Positions 9,012 to 18,071 of a stretch of DNA of 64,000 bases are shown piece by piece. Location: positions 206,839 to 270,838 of the forward strand of contig NZ_JAAOXD010000001.1 of NCBI RefSeq assembly GCF_014694315.1, read 5' to 3'. The notes below the pieces were generated by a model that was not told the DNA's origin, did not search any database, and saw only the letters and a program-made list of their open reading frames with translations. The stretch is from Arthrobacter ipis (GTDB lineage Bacteria > Actinomycetota > Actinomycetes > Actinomycetales > Micrococcaceae). Each line of letters starts with the position of its first letter. The stretch's first letter is position 1. The position numbers and the translations under genes were made by a program.

Positions 9012-9956
9012 ATGAGCACCCCCGTGTCCGTCCCCCCGACCGATGACCGGCATTCCGCCGGAGACAACGGATTCCGGCCCGGACTCCTGTCCAGGCTCGG
9101 AGCGGAGGCGTTCGGAACGCTCTTTCTGGTGGTCGCCGGGCTGGGCGTGCCGCTCTTCACCCTGCCGCAGTCAAACCCGCTGCCCGGCGCCCTCGCCGGA
9201 GGCCTTGCCGTGACAGCGGCGATGCTGGCCTTCGCTTACATCTCTGGCGGGCACTTCAACCCGGCCATCACCCTGGGCAACCTCGTCGCTGGCAGGATCG
9301 GCATCGCCGCTGCAGCTGCCTACATCGGCGCGCAGCTGGTCGGCGCGGCGGCGGGCGCGCTCGCCTTGTTCGGCATCCTCCGCACGGTGCCCAACATCCA
9401 GGACGCGCGCACGGCCTTCGACACTGTCACCGCCGGCTTCGGCGAGCACTCCGTGATCCAGACATCGATGGCCGGCGTGCTGCTCGTGGAAGTGCTTGGA
9501 GCAGCCCTACTGGTCGCCGTGTTCCTTGGCATGACGGCCCGCCGCAACAACCATGCGGCCGCCGCGCCCTTCGCCGTCGGGCTGGCATTTGCCGTGCTGC
9601 TGCAGCTGGGCCAGGCCCTTGGCAATGCGCCCTTCAACCCGGCCCGGGCCACCGCCTCTGCGCTCTTCAGCAGCAGCTGGGCGCTGGGGCAGCTGTGGCT
9701 GTTCTGGGTGGCCCCGATCGTCGGTGCCGGCATCGCAGGGCTTGTTTTCCGCGGGTTCGCCGACGCCCAGGGCCGTAGTGCCGCCGCCGCGGACCACACC
9801 GACGACGACGCCGCCGGTCCCGAGGCTGACCTCGGGGACGAAATCGACGGCGCCTCAGGCCGAGAAGCAGTCGAAAAGCCCGCGGCCGCCGCGCCTGACG
9901 CAGGCGGCGACGACGCGCGCGACTTCTTCGACAGGCCGCGCAGCAAGGAGTCCTGA
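9012..9956 (+). CDS. Aquaporin / MIP-family channel
   Basis: A 314-aa channel for water or small solutes. Six membrane segments are visible, along with both half-helix motifs: HFNPAIT (NPA at 83-85) and PFNPARA (NPA at 209-211). The Arg directly after the second NPA is the usual selectivity-filter residue. The C-terminal ~65 residues form a hydrophilic, acidic Ala/Asp-rich cytoplasmic tail that is longer than usual and probably disordered. The ATG at 9012 follows AAAGGA with good spacing. The 232-bp upstream region is shared with the divergent ADP-ribosylglycohydrolase; apart from a TAAGCT near 8909 I see no clear regulatory site in it. Confidence 0.9.
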   Translation: MSTPVSVPPTDDRHSAGDNGFRPGLLSRLGAEAFGTLFLVVAGLGVPLFTLPQSNPLPGALAGGLAVTAAMLAFAYISGGHFNPAITLGNLVAGRIGIAAAAAYIGAQLVGAAAGALALFGILRTVPNIQDARTAFDTVTAGFGEHSVIQTSMAGVLLVEVLGAALLVAVFLGMTARRNNHAAAAPFAVGLAFAVLLQLGQALGNAPFNPARATASALFSSSWALGQLWLFWVAPIVGAGIAGLVFRGFADAQGRSAAAADHTDDDAAGPEADLGDEIDGASGREAVEKPAAAAPDAGGDDARDFFDRPRSKES

Positions 9957-10001
9957 CGCGCCGAGGCGCGGGGGGTCGGCTATTTTGTCGGTGCCCGCGT
10001 C

Positions 10002-10007
10002 TAGCTT
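10002..10007 (+). promoter_or_regulatory. -10 element of sbcD (leaderless type)
   Basis: TAGCTT. The next ATG at 10008 directly abuts it, whereas the ATG at 10014 lies at the usual 6-nt distance, which favours 10014 as the sbcD start. Confidence 0.5.
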
Positions 10008-10013
10008 ATGAAT

Positions 10014-11186
10014 ATGCGGTTATTGCACACTTCCGACTGGCATCTGGGCCGGTCTTTCCACGGCGTCGGCATGCTGGACGCCCAGCGCGCCTTTGTCGAC
10101 CAGTTGGTTGCCCGGGTCAGGGAACTCTCCGTCGACGTCGTGCTGATCGCCGGCGACGTCTACGACAGGGCACTGCCCGGCGTCGATGTGGTCAACCTCC
10201 TGGACGATGCGCTGGTCCGGCTGACCGCGGCGGGCGCGCAGGTGGTGCTGACCAGCGGAAACCACGACTCCGCCATCCGGCTCGGCTTCGCCTCCCGGCT
10301 TCTGGAGAAGGGCGGCGTGCACCTGCGCACCCGCCTGCAGGAGCTGGACGTTCCCGTCCTGCTGCCACTCGGCGGCACGGGGACCGATTCGGTCCTGGCC
10401 ATTTATGGCATCCCTTGGCTCGAACCCCGGCTGGTCGCCGAGCACCTTGGCGTGGACACCGCCAGCCACTTCGAAGTAACGCGTGCTGCCACGGAACGCA
10501 TCAGGGCCGATGTCGCCACGCGCAGCGAATCCCGGACGGTCCATTCCGTTGTGCTGGCCCATACCTTTGCCAGCGGGGGCATCAGCTCGGACAGCGAACG
10601 CGATCTCAGCATCGGGGGAGTGGGTGCCGTGCCGCTGGACCTGTTTGACGGCTTCAGCTACACAGCACTTGGCCATCTGCACGGCCGGCAGTCCCTGTCC
10701 GCGGAGGTGCGGTATTCGGGCTCGCCGCTGGCGTACTCGTTCTCCGAAGCGAAGCACCAGAAGGGCGGCTGGCTCGTTGACGTTGACAGGTCCGGGGTCA
10801 CCGCCGTGGAGGAGATCCTCTGGGACGCGCCGCGGAAACTTGCCGTCCTCCGGGGGACACTCGACGGGCTGCTGGAGTCCCCGGAGCACGCGTGGGCCGA
10901 GCAAGCCTACTGCCAGGTGACCCTGACGGACGCCCAGCGGCCGGCCCAGGCCATGGAGCGGCTGCGTGCCCGGTACCCGGACACGCTCGTCCTCGGGTTC
11001 GAGCCGGAGGGGGCACCCGCCGCCTCGCAGGCGAGCTACAGCAGCCGGCTGGCCGAGGCGGAGGATGACCTCGCCGTCTGCTGCGGATTCCTGGAACACG
11101 TCCGCGGGCGGGAGCCGGACACGGCGGAACAGGCCGCCCTCACCGAAGCTTTGGAGAACGTGCGTCTGCAGGAGGCATCACTGTGA
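10014..11186 (+). CDS. sbcD: Exonuclease SbcD (Mre11 homologue)
   Basis: Nuclease subunit of the SbcCD complex, which opens hairpins and processes double-strand ends. Calcineurin-type phosphoesterase motifs are present: MRLLHTSDWHLGR at the N-terminus (Asp and His metal ligands), LIAGDVYDRA, TSGNHDSAIRLG, VLAHTFASGG and YTALGHLHGRQ. The length, 390 aa, is normal. An ATG two codons earlier (10008) is possible, but the promoter distance favours 10014. The 3' end overlaps sbcC by 4 nt (GTGA), the standard coupled arrangement. Confidence 0.95.
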   Translation: MRLLHTSDWHLGRSFHGVGMLDAQRAFVDQLVARVRELSVDVVLIAGDVYDRALPGVDVVNLLDDALVRLTAAGAQVVLTSGNHDSAIRLGFASRLLEKGGVHLRTRLQELDVPVLLPLGGTGTDSVLAIYGIPWLEPRLVAEHLGVDTASHFEVTRAATERIRADVATRSESRTVHSVVLAHTFASGGISSDSERDLSIGGVGAVPLDLFDGFSYTALGHLHGRQSLSAEVRYSGSPLAYSFSEAKHQKGGWLVDVDRSGVTAVEEILWDAPRKLAVLRGTLDGLLESPEHAWAEQAYCQVTLTDAQRPAQAMERLRARYPDTLVLGFEPEGAPAASQASYSSRLAEAEDDLAVCCGFLEHVRGREPDTAEQAALTEALENVRLQEASL

Positions 11187-14100
11187 GGATCCACCGTCTG
11201 GAAATCTCCGCGTTCGGGCCGTTTGCCGGAACCGAGGAAATCGATTTTGACCGGCTGAGCGCCCACGGGCTGTTCCTGCTTAATGGGCCCACCGGCGCCG
11301 GCAAGACCAGCGTGCTGGATGCCATCTGCTATGCCCTCTACGGGTCCGTGCCGGGCGCGCGGCAGGACGGAAAGAGACTGCGCAGCGACCATGCGGACTC
11401 GGCTGCCGAACCCCGAGTGACCTGCGAATTCACGGCCCGGGGCAGGCGCTTTGAGGTTTCCCGCTCGCCGGCCTGGGACAAGCCCAGCGCCCGCGGACGG
11501 AACGGGTTCACCACGCAGCAGGCCAAGACGCTGCTGCGTGAACGGGTGGCAGGTGCGTGGGTGGAAAAGTCCGGCCGGAACGACGAAGCCGGGGCGGAGA
11601 TCACAGCGCTCCTCGGCATGGACCGGGAGCAGTTCACCCGCGTGGTCCTGCTCCCCCAGGGGGACTTCGCCGCGTTCCTCCGGTCCAAGGCTTCGGACCG
11701 CCTCGACCTGCTGCAGAAGCTCTTCGGAACCGAACGGTTCGAGGCAGTGGAGCGGGAACTTGCGTCACAGGCCGCCGGGGCCGTGAGCCAAGTCGCCGAT
11801 CTTGAGGGCAGGCTGGCCCTGCTGGTGGCGAGGGCCAGGGCTGAGGCCACGGTTCTCGAAGTCGACCCCGAAGCGGCGCCGGAACCTGCCGGCGGTCCCG
11901 AACTGCTGTCATGGCTGGAGTCTGCCGCCTCGGAGCGTGCCTTGGCCCTGGCCGGGGATGCAGAAGCCGCCGAGGAGCGGCGCCGCGGGAGCATGGAGCA
12001 GCTCGAAGCGGAGCTGGCCAGGGAAGGAAGGCGCCTGAAGCTTGCTGCCGCCCTGCGCCGGAGGGCGGAGGCAGAGGCCGCCGCCCCTGCGCTGACCAGC
12101 GCGGGAGCCGCGCTTGACCTGCACCGGAAGGCCGAGCTCCTGGGCGGCCAGCTGAAGGCCGTGACTGCCGCCGAATCCTTGCTTGTACGGGCGGAAAGAG
12201 CCGCGGACCTCGCTTCTGCCGGCGTGCGGGAGGCAGCGAGCTCGAGCTCCGAACTGGCTGTTAGGGAACACGGCACTGCGGAACACGGCGCTGCAGAACA
12301 CAGCGCCGTCGCACACCAGGCCGCCGTCGACGTGGCCACAGAGCTTTCGCGGCTGCGGGCGCTGGCCGCTGTGATCGGCGAACGCCTTGCCGATGAGGAC
12401 CGGCTGGCCGGCCTGCACGCACGGGCCGCCGGGCTTGCGCAGCGGCGGCAGGAACTCACCCGTTCCGGAGATGACCACACCGTCCGGCTGCTTTCCCTCC
12501 GCACCGAGATGGAGGCCCTGCGTGCAGCCCTGCAGCCGCTTGAACAGCTGGCAGGGGAATCCGTGCTGCGGACCAAGGAAGCGTCAGCCGCCGACGAGCT
12601 GGTGGATGTTGTCAGGCGCTACGGCACTGCTGTCGCCGGGTGCGCCGCCGTCACCGAGCGGCACCTCAAGGGCCGGGAACACCACCAGGAACTGCGTCGG
12701 CAATGGCTGGACGTCCGGGAGGAACGCCTGTCCAATGCGGCAGCCGAATTGGCTTCGCGCCTGCAACACGGGGCGCCCTGTCCCGTCTGCGGCAGCCCGG
12801 AGCACCCCGAGCCGGTTCCCGCCGGGGACTCCGTCCTGGGGCTTGCCGAGAAAGAAGAACGGGCCAAGGAGAGCAGCGAGGCGGCCGAAAGGGCGCTGTC
12901 TGCACTGGAAGCGGAGCTTTCCGAGGCCAGGCAGCTGGTCGCCGTTCTTGCCGGCCAGGGCGGCGACACCGATCCCGCCGAAGCGGCGGAAGCCGCCCGG
13001 GACGCCCGGGAAGCTGCTGCCGAAGCGGCCGCGGCCGTAGCGGAACTGGCAGCGAGCAGGAGCCGGCAGGAAGAACTGGCTGAACGCATCGAGGCCACGG
13101 AGCAGGTGCGCGTGGACATGCTGTCGCAGTTGGCGCAGACGGAATCCGCCCTGACCGAAATCGAAGGGCAGTCCGCCGTACTGGAATCGTCGCTCGAAAC
13201 GCTTCGTGCCGGCCACGCCAGCCTCGCTCTCCGCAGCGACGCCATCGCCCAGCTTGTCGGCATTCTCGAGCAGGCTGACGCCGCCGGGTCCCAGCTGGAC
13301 CAGGCTGCGGCCCGCCTGGCTGAGGCACGGACAGAGCTGGATCGCGCTCTTCCCGAAGCCGGATTCGCGTCGGCCGCTGAGGCCCGCCAGGCCCTGCTGC
13401 CGGGGGCGGAGGCGGCGAGGCTGGAGTCTGCCGTCCAGGCCGGACGCGACGAGGAGGTACGGCTGGAGGAACTGTTCGCCAGCGAAGAGCTCGTTGTCGC
13501 AGCAAAGGAACAGACCGCCAGGGAAGACGAAAGCGGCTCCGCGACCACCCCAGCGGACCTGGAACTGCTGCGCACCGAAGCCGAACAGGCCGCCCGGGCA
13601 GCAAAGGACATCGAACTGGCGGCGGGCATGGCGCGGCAGGCCGCCCAGACCCTGGGACGCCTCCGTGAGGAGTACGGGGAACTCGCTGAATCCGGCCGGG
13701 AGCCCCGGGAACGCGCTGAAGTCCTGAAAGGCCTCGCGGAAGCGGCCCGCGGCTCCGGTGACAACAGCTACCGTATGAGCCTTAACGCGTATGTCCTGGC
13801 GGCCCGGCTCGAACAGGTCGCCATTGCCGCGTCGGAAAGGCTCATCGCCATGAGCGACGGCCGCTACACTCTGCAGCACTCGGACGCGAGGGCAGCCCGG
13901 AACGCCAAGTCCGGGCTCGGGCTGGAAGTGGTGGACGAATGGACCGGCCGCCGCCGGGACACCTCGACCCTCTCCGGCGGGGAATCCTTCATGGCCTCGC
14001 TGTCGCTGGCCCTTGGCCTCGCTGACGTGGTGCAGCAGGAAGCCGGCGGTGTCGACATTGAGACGCTGTTCGTCGACGAGGGCTTCGGCAGCCTCGACGA

Positions 14101-14275
14101 GCAGGCGCTCGAGCAGGTCATGGATGCACTGGAGGGCCTCCGCGACGGGGGCCGCGTGGTGGGCCTCGTGAGCCACGTGGGGGAGATGAAGCAGCGCATC
14201 GGCAGCCAGCTCCAGGTGGTGAAGCAGCGCAACGGCTCCACGGTGCACATCGTTGATGCTCTCGTAACGGCCTGA
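11183..14275 (+). CDS. sbcC: Exonuclease SbcC (Rad50-like ATPase)
   Basis: SMC-like ATPase partner of SbcD; 1030 aa. The N-terminal Walker A is NGPTGAGKTSVLD (about residues 34-46), with LLPQGDFAAFLRS later in the N-lobe. Long Ala/Glu/Arg-rich coiled coils flank a zinc hook, CPVCGSPEHPEP (about residue 533). The C-terminal signature LSGGESFMASLSLALG (~930) and Walker B DEGFGSLDE (~963) complete the ATPase. A 15-bp triplicated stretch (12266-12310) encodes EHGTA/EHGAA/EHSAV in the first coiled-coil arm. Confidence 0.95.
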   Translation: MRIHRLEISAFGPFAGTEEIDFDRLSAHGLFLLNGPTGAGKTSVLDAICYALYGSVPGARQDGKRLRSDHADSAAEPRVTCEFTARGRRFEVSRSPAWDKPSARGRNGFTTQQAKTLLRERVAGAWVEKSGRNDEAGAEITALLGMDREQFTRVVLLPQGDFAAFLRSKASDRLDLLQKLFGTERFEAVERELASQAAGAVSQVADLEGRLALLVARARAEATVLEVDPEAAPEPAGGPELLSWLESAASERALALAGDAEAAEERRRGSMEQLEAELAREGRRLKLAAALRRRAEAEAAAPALTSAGAALDLHRKAELLGGQLKAVTAAESLLVRAERAADLASAGVREAASSSSELAVREHGTAEHGAAEHSAVAHQAAVDVATELSRLRALAAVIGERLADEDRLAGLHARAAGLAQRRQELTRSGDDHTVRLLSLRTEMEALRAALQPLEQLAGESVLRTKEASAADELVDVVRRYGTAVAGCAAVTERHLKGREHHQELRRQWLDVREERLSNAAAELASRLQHGAPCPVCGSPEHPEPVPAGDSVLGLAEKEERAKESSEAAERALSALEAELSEARQLVAVLAGQGGDTDPAEAAEAARDAREAAAEAAAAVAELAASRSRQEELAERIEATEQVRVDMLSQLAQTESALTEIEGQSAVLESSLETLRAGHASLALRSDAIAQLVGILEQADAAGSQLDQAAARLAEARTELDRALPEAGFASAAEARQALLPGAEAARLESAVQAGRDEEVRLEELFASEELVVAAKEQTAREDESGSATTPADLELLRTEAEQAARAAKDIELAAGMARQAAQTLGRLREEYGELAESGREPRERAEVLKGLAEAARGSGDNSYRMSLNAYVLAARLEQVAIAASERLIAMSDGRYTLQHSDARAARNAKSGLGLEVVDEWTGRRRDTSTLSGGESFMASLSLALGLADVVQQEAGGVDIETLFVDEGFGSLDEQALEQVMDALEGLRDGGRVVGLVSHVGEMKQRIGSQLQVVKQRNGSTVHIVDALVTA
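12266..12310 (+). repeat. 15-bp triplicate inside sbcC
   Basis: Three consecutive in-frame units beginning GAACACGGC, GAACACGGC and GAACACAGC, at 12266, 12281 and 12296. They add fifteen residues to the coiled coil without breaking the frame. Confidence 0.7.
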
Positions 14276-14388
14276 CCCGGCGGCGGCGCCCCGCCGTCGG
14301 GACTTGCCTGTCCAGTACCATGGGACTGTTACCGGGTTCGGCGCATCGGGAGGAGGGACGATGCGCACGACTGAGCGAGCCCGCATAC

Positions 14389-15768
14389 ATGAGCACTTCA
14401 ACGGCGCCCCAACCACCCGCCGACTCCCGTCCCATCGCCCCGTCCGCCGACGCCAAGGCGCCCGCCCCGCAGTTCGGCGGCCGTTTTGCGCGCCTGCCGG
14501 CTCTGGCGGGCGGGGGATTCCTGCCCGTTGGCCTGTTTGCCCGCCTGCCCCTCGCGATGCTGACCCTGGGGACCCTCACCCTTGCCACGTCGGTCACCGG
14601 CTCCTATGCCGTAGGCGGGGCCGCTGCCGGCGCCGTCGGCATCGGCTCGGCCGTCGGTGCGCCGATCCTCGGCTGGCTGGCCGACCGGCTCGGCCAGCGC
14701 CCGGTACTGCTGATCTCGGCCGTCCTGAACGTCGTGGCCGTACTTGGCGTCATTGCCACCGCGTATCTGATCCCCGGCGTGCACGACGTCGGCGCCGCGT
14801 GGGGCGTCATCGGGGCTGCTTTGGCGGCGGGTTTCAGCTGCCCGCAGGTCGGCCCGCTGGCCCGTGTCCGGTGGATGGCGCTCACAGCCGAAAGCCGGCG
14901 CGCCGGGGACAGCACCGATCTGGACGTCGCGCTGTCCTATGAGAGCACGGCCGACGAACTGACGTTCGTGCTGGGTCCCGCCCTCGTGGGCGTCCTGGCT
15001 AGCCTGGTCGCCCCATGGCTGCCGCTGGCCCTGGCCGCCGCGCTCACCCTCACGCTCGTCCCGGCCTTCGCCTTGCACCGTACCCACGCCGCTGTTCCGC
15101 GGCGGGCTGCCGCCGGAACCCGCGCCAGCCGCCGGGCAGTTACGGGAAATGCCGCCGGAGAAAGTGCCGAAACCCGGGCCGCCAGCCGCTTTGCCGGCCT
15201 GGCCCGCGTGGCACTTCCGGTCCTGGCCATGGTCTGCATGGGCACGTTTTTCGGCTCCACTCAGGCAGCCTTGAGCGCGTTTGCCGCCGGTTTCGCATCG
15301 TCAGAGGTGGCCGGACTCCTATATGCCGTCATGGGGATCAGCTCGGCCGCGGCCGCGATCTCGGTGGCCTACTGGCCGGCCGGCTTCCCCCTGACTGCCC
15401 GCTGGGTGACCGGGGCGGCAGCCATGGCAGGGATGTCTGCCCTGCTGTTCCTTCCAACCGACGGCTGGGGCATGGTGCTGGTACTGCTTGCACTGGGCCT
15501 GCCCGTGGGCCCGGTCATGGTCACGGTGTTTGCCATCGGCGGGCTCGTGGCGCCGGCGGGCCGGCTGGCCACCGTGATGACGGCGCTCGCCAGCGGCATC
15601 GTCGCGGGCACCGCCCTGGGTTCGTCCATCGGCGGCCAGTTGGCACAGGAAGGGGGCCACCACGCCGCCTTCCTCGTCTCGGCAGCCGCCGCGGCGGCCC
15701 TGTTCGCCCTCGGAGCGGCGGCCGCCGCCGTCGTCCGTTCCCGGAAGCGGTCAGCTCAGGCGAGCTGA
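14389..15768 (+). CDS. MFS transporter
   Basis: A 459-aa twelve-helix major facilitator carrier. The cytoplasmic loop 2-3 motif is GWLADRLGQRPVLL (about residues 102-115). GFSCPQVGPLARVRWMAL and the STADELTFVLGPALVG segment resemble a group of actinobacterial carriers often annotated as sugar- or drug-efflux-like. The substrate is not apparent. The ATG at 14389 lacks a clear ribosome-binding site; a strong AGGAGG at 14351 instead precedes an ATG at 14361 in another frame, so the start is less certain than the gene. The 3' end overlaps iclR by 13 nt (convergent). Confidence 0.82.
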   Translation: MSTSTAPQPPADSRPIAPSADAKAPAPQFGGRFARLPALAGGGFLPVGLFARLPLAMLTLGTLTLATSVTGSYAVGGAAAGAVGIGSAVGAPILGWLADRLGQRPVLLISAVLNVVAVLGVIATAYLIPGVHDVGAAWGVIGAALAAGFSCPQVGPLARVRWMALTAESRRAGDSTDLDVALSYESTADELTFVLGPALVGVLASLVAPWLPLALAAALTLTLVPAFALHRTHAAVPRRAAAGTRASRRAVTGNAAGESAETRAASRFAGLARVALPVLAMVCMGTFFGSTQAALSAFAAGFASSEVAGLLYAVMGISSAAAAISVAYWPAGFPLTARWVTGAAAMAGMSALLFLPTDGWGMVLVLLALGLPVGPVMVTVFAIGGLVAPAGRLATVMTALASGIVAGTALGSSIGGQLAQEGGHHAAFLVSAAAAAALFALGAAAAAVVRSRKRSAQAS

Positions 15769-16490
15769 CCTTCGATCCGGGCCGCGCTGGCGGTCAGGGC
15801 AGCGGCCACCTCGGCCGGATCCTCCGATGAGCGGATGTAGACGACGGCGACAGCCGCCGGGCGTCCGCCGGGCACACGGACCGGCGCAGCAAGCGAGGAA
15901 ACCCCCGCGATGACCTCGTCGTGGCTAGCCGCGTACCCGCGCTTGCGCGCCTCGCCGGCTTCGGGGCGGTACGGCACGGCGGGAGCCAGCTGGCTCCACT
16001 CGTGCTCCGTCAGGGCGGACTGGATGGCGATGCCGGGCGCGCCGGAGCTGATTGGATGGCGGGACCCCGGATGCTGCACCACTGTGGCGGCCGAATGCCG
16101 TGGTTCCACCGTCACGAGTGTCACGCATTCCTGGTGGTCCCACACCGCCACGAAGGCCGTCATGTTGAGTGTGTTGGCCAGCTGGGTCAGCTCCGGCAGG
16201 GCAGCGGTCTGGAGGTTCCGCGAAACGCCGCGCGCCAGAACCGCGAGGCCGGGGCCGGGCTGGACCCGCCCGGCGTCGTCGCGTACCAACAGGGAGTGGT
16301 CCTCAAGGGTCCGCAAAATCCGGTAGGCCACGGAACGGTGGACGCCCATGGCCTCCGCCAGCTCGGCGATCGTCAGCGGGCGGTCTGCTTCGGCAAGGAT
16401 TTCCAATGCGCGGATGCCCCGGGAGAGGGTCTGCGATGGCGAGGTCTGGGCGGGCGCAACCTGCGCTGCGGCACCGGCGTTGGGAGTCAT
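15756..16490 (-). CDS. IclR-family transcriptional regulator
   Basis: A 244-aa regulator with an N-terminal winged helix-turn-helix (TIAELAEAMGVHRSVAYRILRTLEDHSLLVRD, given here as one continuous region near residues 40-70) and a C-terminal IclR effector domain (AFVAVWDHQECVTLV, then KRGYAASHDEVIAGVSSLAAPV). The ATG at 16490 is preferred over 16499 because TAGGAT ends exactly 7 nt before it. The gene is divergent from the MHS transporter, the usual arrangement for an IclR protein controlling uptake of an aromatic or organic acid. A TGTTC-N7-GAACA inverted repeat in the shared intergenic region is a candidate binding site. Confidence 0.9.
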   Translation of the reverse strand: MTPNAGAAAQVAPAQTSPSQTLSRGIRALEILAEADRPLTIAELAEAMGVHRSVAYRILRTLEDHSLLVRDDAGRVQPGPGLAVLARGVSRNLQTAALPELTQLANTLNMTAFVAVWDHQECVTLVTVEPRHSAATVVQHPGSRHPISSGAPGIAIQSALTEHEWSQLAPAVPYRPEAGEARKRGYAASHDEVIAGVSSLAAPVRVPGGRPAAVAVVYIRSSEDPAEVAAALTASAARIEGQLA

Positions 16491-16497
16491 GGTGTCC

Positions 16498-16503
16498 ATC
16501 CTA
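16498..16503 (-). promoter_or_regulatory. -10 element of iclR (leaderless type)
   Basis: TAGGAT on the minus strand, 7 nt (GGACACC) before the ATG at 16490. Confidence 0.5.
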
Positions 16504-16577
16504 GGCAGGTAAAGCGAGCGGCTGGCCAAAGGGCTTACGTGGCCCGCGGCCGCGCGCCGTTCTCTATGAGATCTCAG

Positions 16578-16594
16578 TGTTCAAATATGGAACA
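16578..16594. promoter_or_regulatory. Candidate IclR operator
   Basis: TGTTCAAATATGGAACA has perfect 5-bp arms (TGTTC/GAACA) with a 7-bp centre. It lies in the 249-bp gap between divergent iclR and the MHS transporter gene. Confidence 0.4.
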
Positions 16595-16663
16595 GTCTAG
16601 CTGTTTCCGCGCGGTCCCGGCTGAGGGGTGCGCCAGATCACACTTCGTAGTATCCTCACACTA

Positions 16664-16681
16664 ACTGACCGTTCGATCAGT
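16664..16681. promoter_or_regulatory. TetR-type palindrome upstream of the MHS transporter
   Basis: ACTGACCGTTCGATCAGT matches its reverse complement at 14 of 18 positions. It lies just after a TATCCT -10-like hexamer (16651-16656), where a repressor would block initiation. No TetR gene is present in the window. Confidence 0.4.
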
Positions 16682-16739
16682 AAATCGGACAGCTTCACAT
16701 CAACTTCGGCAGTAGCACTGCCCCGGCCACGGAGTTTCA

Positions 16740-18071
16740 ATGACCGCAACTTCACCCGTAGATTCAGAGGTGGGCCCCAGCAGCAAGCGTGAGGAACGCA
16801 AAGTCCTCGCCGGCACGCTGGTGGGCACCACCATCGAATGGTACGACTTCTTCATTTTCGCCCAGCTGACGGCAACCCTGCTGTCCCCGCTGTTCCTCGC
16901 CCCGCTTAACCAATCCAACCCGGGCCTGGCGCAGATCCTTTCCTTCGCCCTGATTGGCATCAGCTTCCTGTTCCGCCCGCTCGGCGCCATCGTTGCCGGA
17001 CACCTGGGAGACCGCCTCGGCCGCAAGGCAATGCTGGTGTTCACCCTCATCATGATGGGTGCCGCAACGGCCCTGATCGGCATGCTGCCGACGTACGCCC
17101 AAATCGGCGCCTGGGCGCCAATCCTGCTGATCCTCCTCCGTGTGCTCCAGGGCTTCTCCGCCGGCGGCGAATGGGGCGGGGCCGCCCTCATGGCAGTGGA
17201 GCACGCACCGCTGCACAAGAGGGGGCTGTTCGGCGCCTACCCGCAGATCGGTGTTCCCGTCGGCATGATTCTGGCCACGGGGCTGCTGTTCTTCCTGAAC
17301 TCTGGAATGTCGAAGGAAGACTTCGCCTCCTGGGGCTGGCGCGTTCCCTTCCTGCTCTCCATCGTGCTGATCGTCGTGGGCTACATCATCCGCCGGGCAG
17401 TCGGCGAAAGCCCGGTCTTCAAGGAAATGACCGCGCGCAAGGCCGAAAGCAAAGCGCCCCTCGGCGAGCTCATCCGCCACCACAAGAAGGCGGTACTGCA
17501 CTCCACCCTGATCTTCATCGGCAACAACGCGGCAGGCTACCTCCTGATTGCCTTCTTCATCGCCTACGCCACCAGGACGCTGAAGATGCCCACGCCGCAG
17601 ATTCTGCTGGCCACCACGCTGGCATCCTTCGGCTGGCTGATCTTCACCCTGGTGGGCGGCTGGCTCTCGGACCGGATCGGCCGGGTCAAGACCTTCCTGA
17701 CCGGCTACGCGATCGTCTTCGTTTGGATGATCCCGATGTTCGCCCTCATCGACACGAAGGACATCGTGCTCTACGGCGTGGCGCTGTTTGTCCTCACGGT
17801 GGGTCTTGGCCTGTCCTATGGCCCGATGTCGGCCATGTACGCGGAGATGTTCCCCGCCCACGTGCGGTACTCGGGGATCTCGATCGGCTACGCGTTCGGC
17901 GCGATCCTGGGCGGCGCGTTCGCCGCCACCATCGCCGAGACGCTCCTGCAGAGCACCAAGTGGACCGGCTCCATCGGCATCTACATCATGGTGCTGTGCG
18001 TTATCTCAGCCATCGGCGTGATCCTGGCGAAGGAAACGAGGGGCCGGCCCCTCGGCGTCAGCCGGGACTAG
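16740..18071 (+). CDS. MHS-family MFS metabolite:H+ symporter
   Basis: A 443-aa carrier of the metabolite:H+ symporter group (ProP, ShiA, aromatic-acid and dicarboxylate carriers). Diagnostic blocks are GTLVGTTIEWYDFFIF, FRPLGAIVAGHLGDRLGRKA with the MFS loop motif, LRVLQGFSAGGEWGGAAL, and WGWRVPFLLSIVLIVVGYII followed by RRAVGESPVF. The substrate cannot be read from the sequence; the divergent IclR regulator suggests an aromatic or organic acid. Two regulatory palindromes lie upstream. The stop overlaps the convergent phosphoribosyltransferase gene by 4 nt. Confidence 0.9.
   Translation: MTATSPVDSEVGPSSKREERKVLAGTLVGTTIEWYDFFIFAQLTATLLSPLFLAPLNQSNPGLAQILSFALIGISFLFRPLGAIVAGHLGDRLGRKAMLVFTLIMMGAATALIGMLPTYAQIGAWAPILLILLRVLQGFSAGGEWGGAALMAVEHAPLHKRGLFGAYPQIGVPVGMILATGLLFFLNSGMSKEDFASWGWRVPFLLSIVLIVVGYIIRRAVGESPVFKEMTARKAESKAPLGELIRHHKKAVLHSTLIFIGNNAAGYLLIAFFIAYATRTLKMPTPQILLATTLASFGWLIFTLVGGWLSDRIGRVKTFLTGYAIVFVWMIPMFALIDTKDIVLYGVALFVLTVGLGLSYGPMSAMYAEMFPAHVRYSGISIGYAFGAILGGAFAATIAETLLQSTKWTGSIGIYIMVLCVISAIGVILAKETRGRPLGVSRD

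Noticed and set aside
12584..14416. 610-aa open frame antisense to sbcC
   Set aside because: Shadow frame; sbcC has complete ATPase and zinc-hook motifs on the plus strand.
14351..14942. Strong AGGAGG with an ATG at 14361 opening a 190-codon frame at the start of the MFS gene
   Set aside because: The frame overlaps the MFS coding sequence and encodes Arg/Pro-rich sequence of shadow type. It may hint at a mis-set MFS start, but I cannot support a separate gene.
16664..16681. Assignment of the palindrome to a specific TetR regulator such as PaaR
   Set aside because: Resemblance is partial and no phenylacetate or other matching catabolic genes are in the window.
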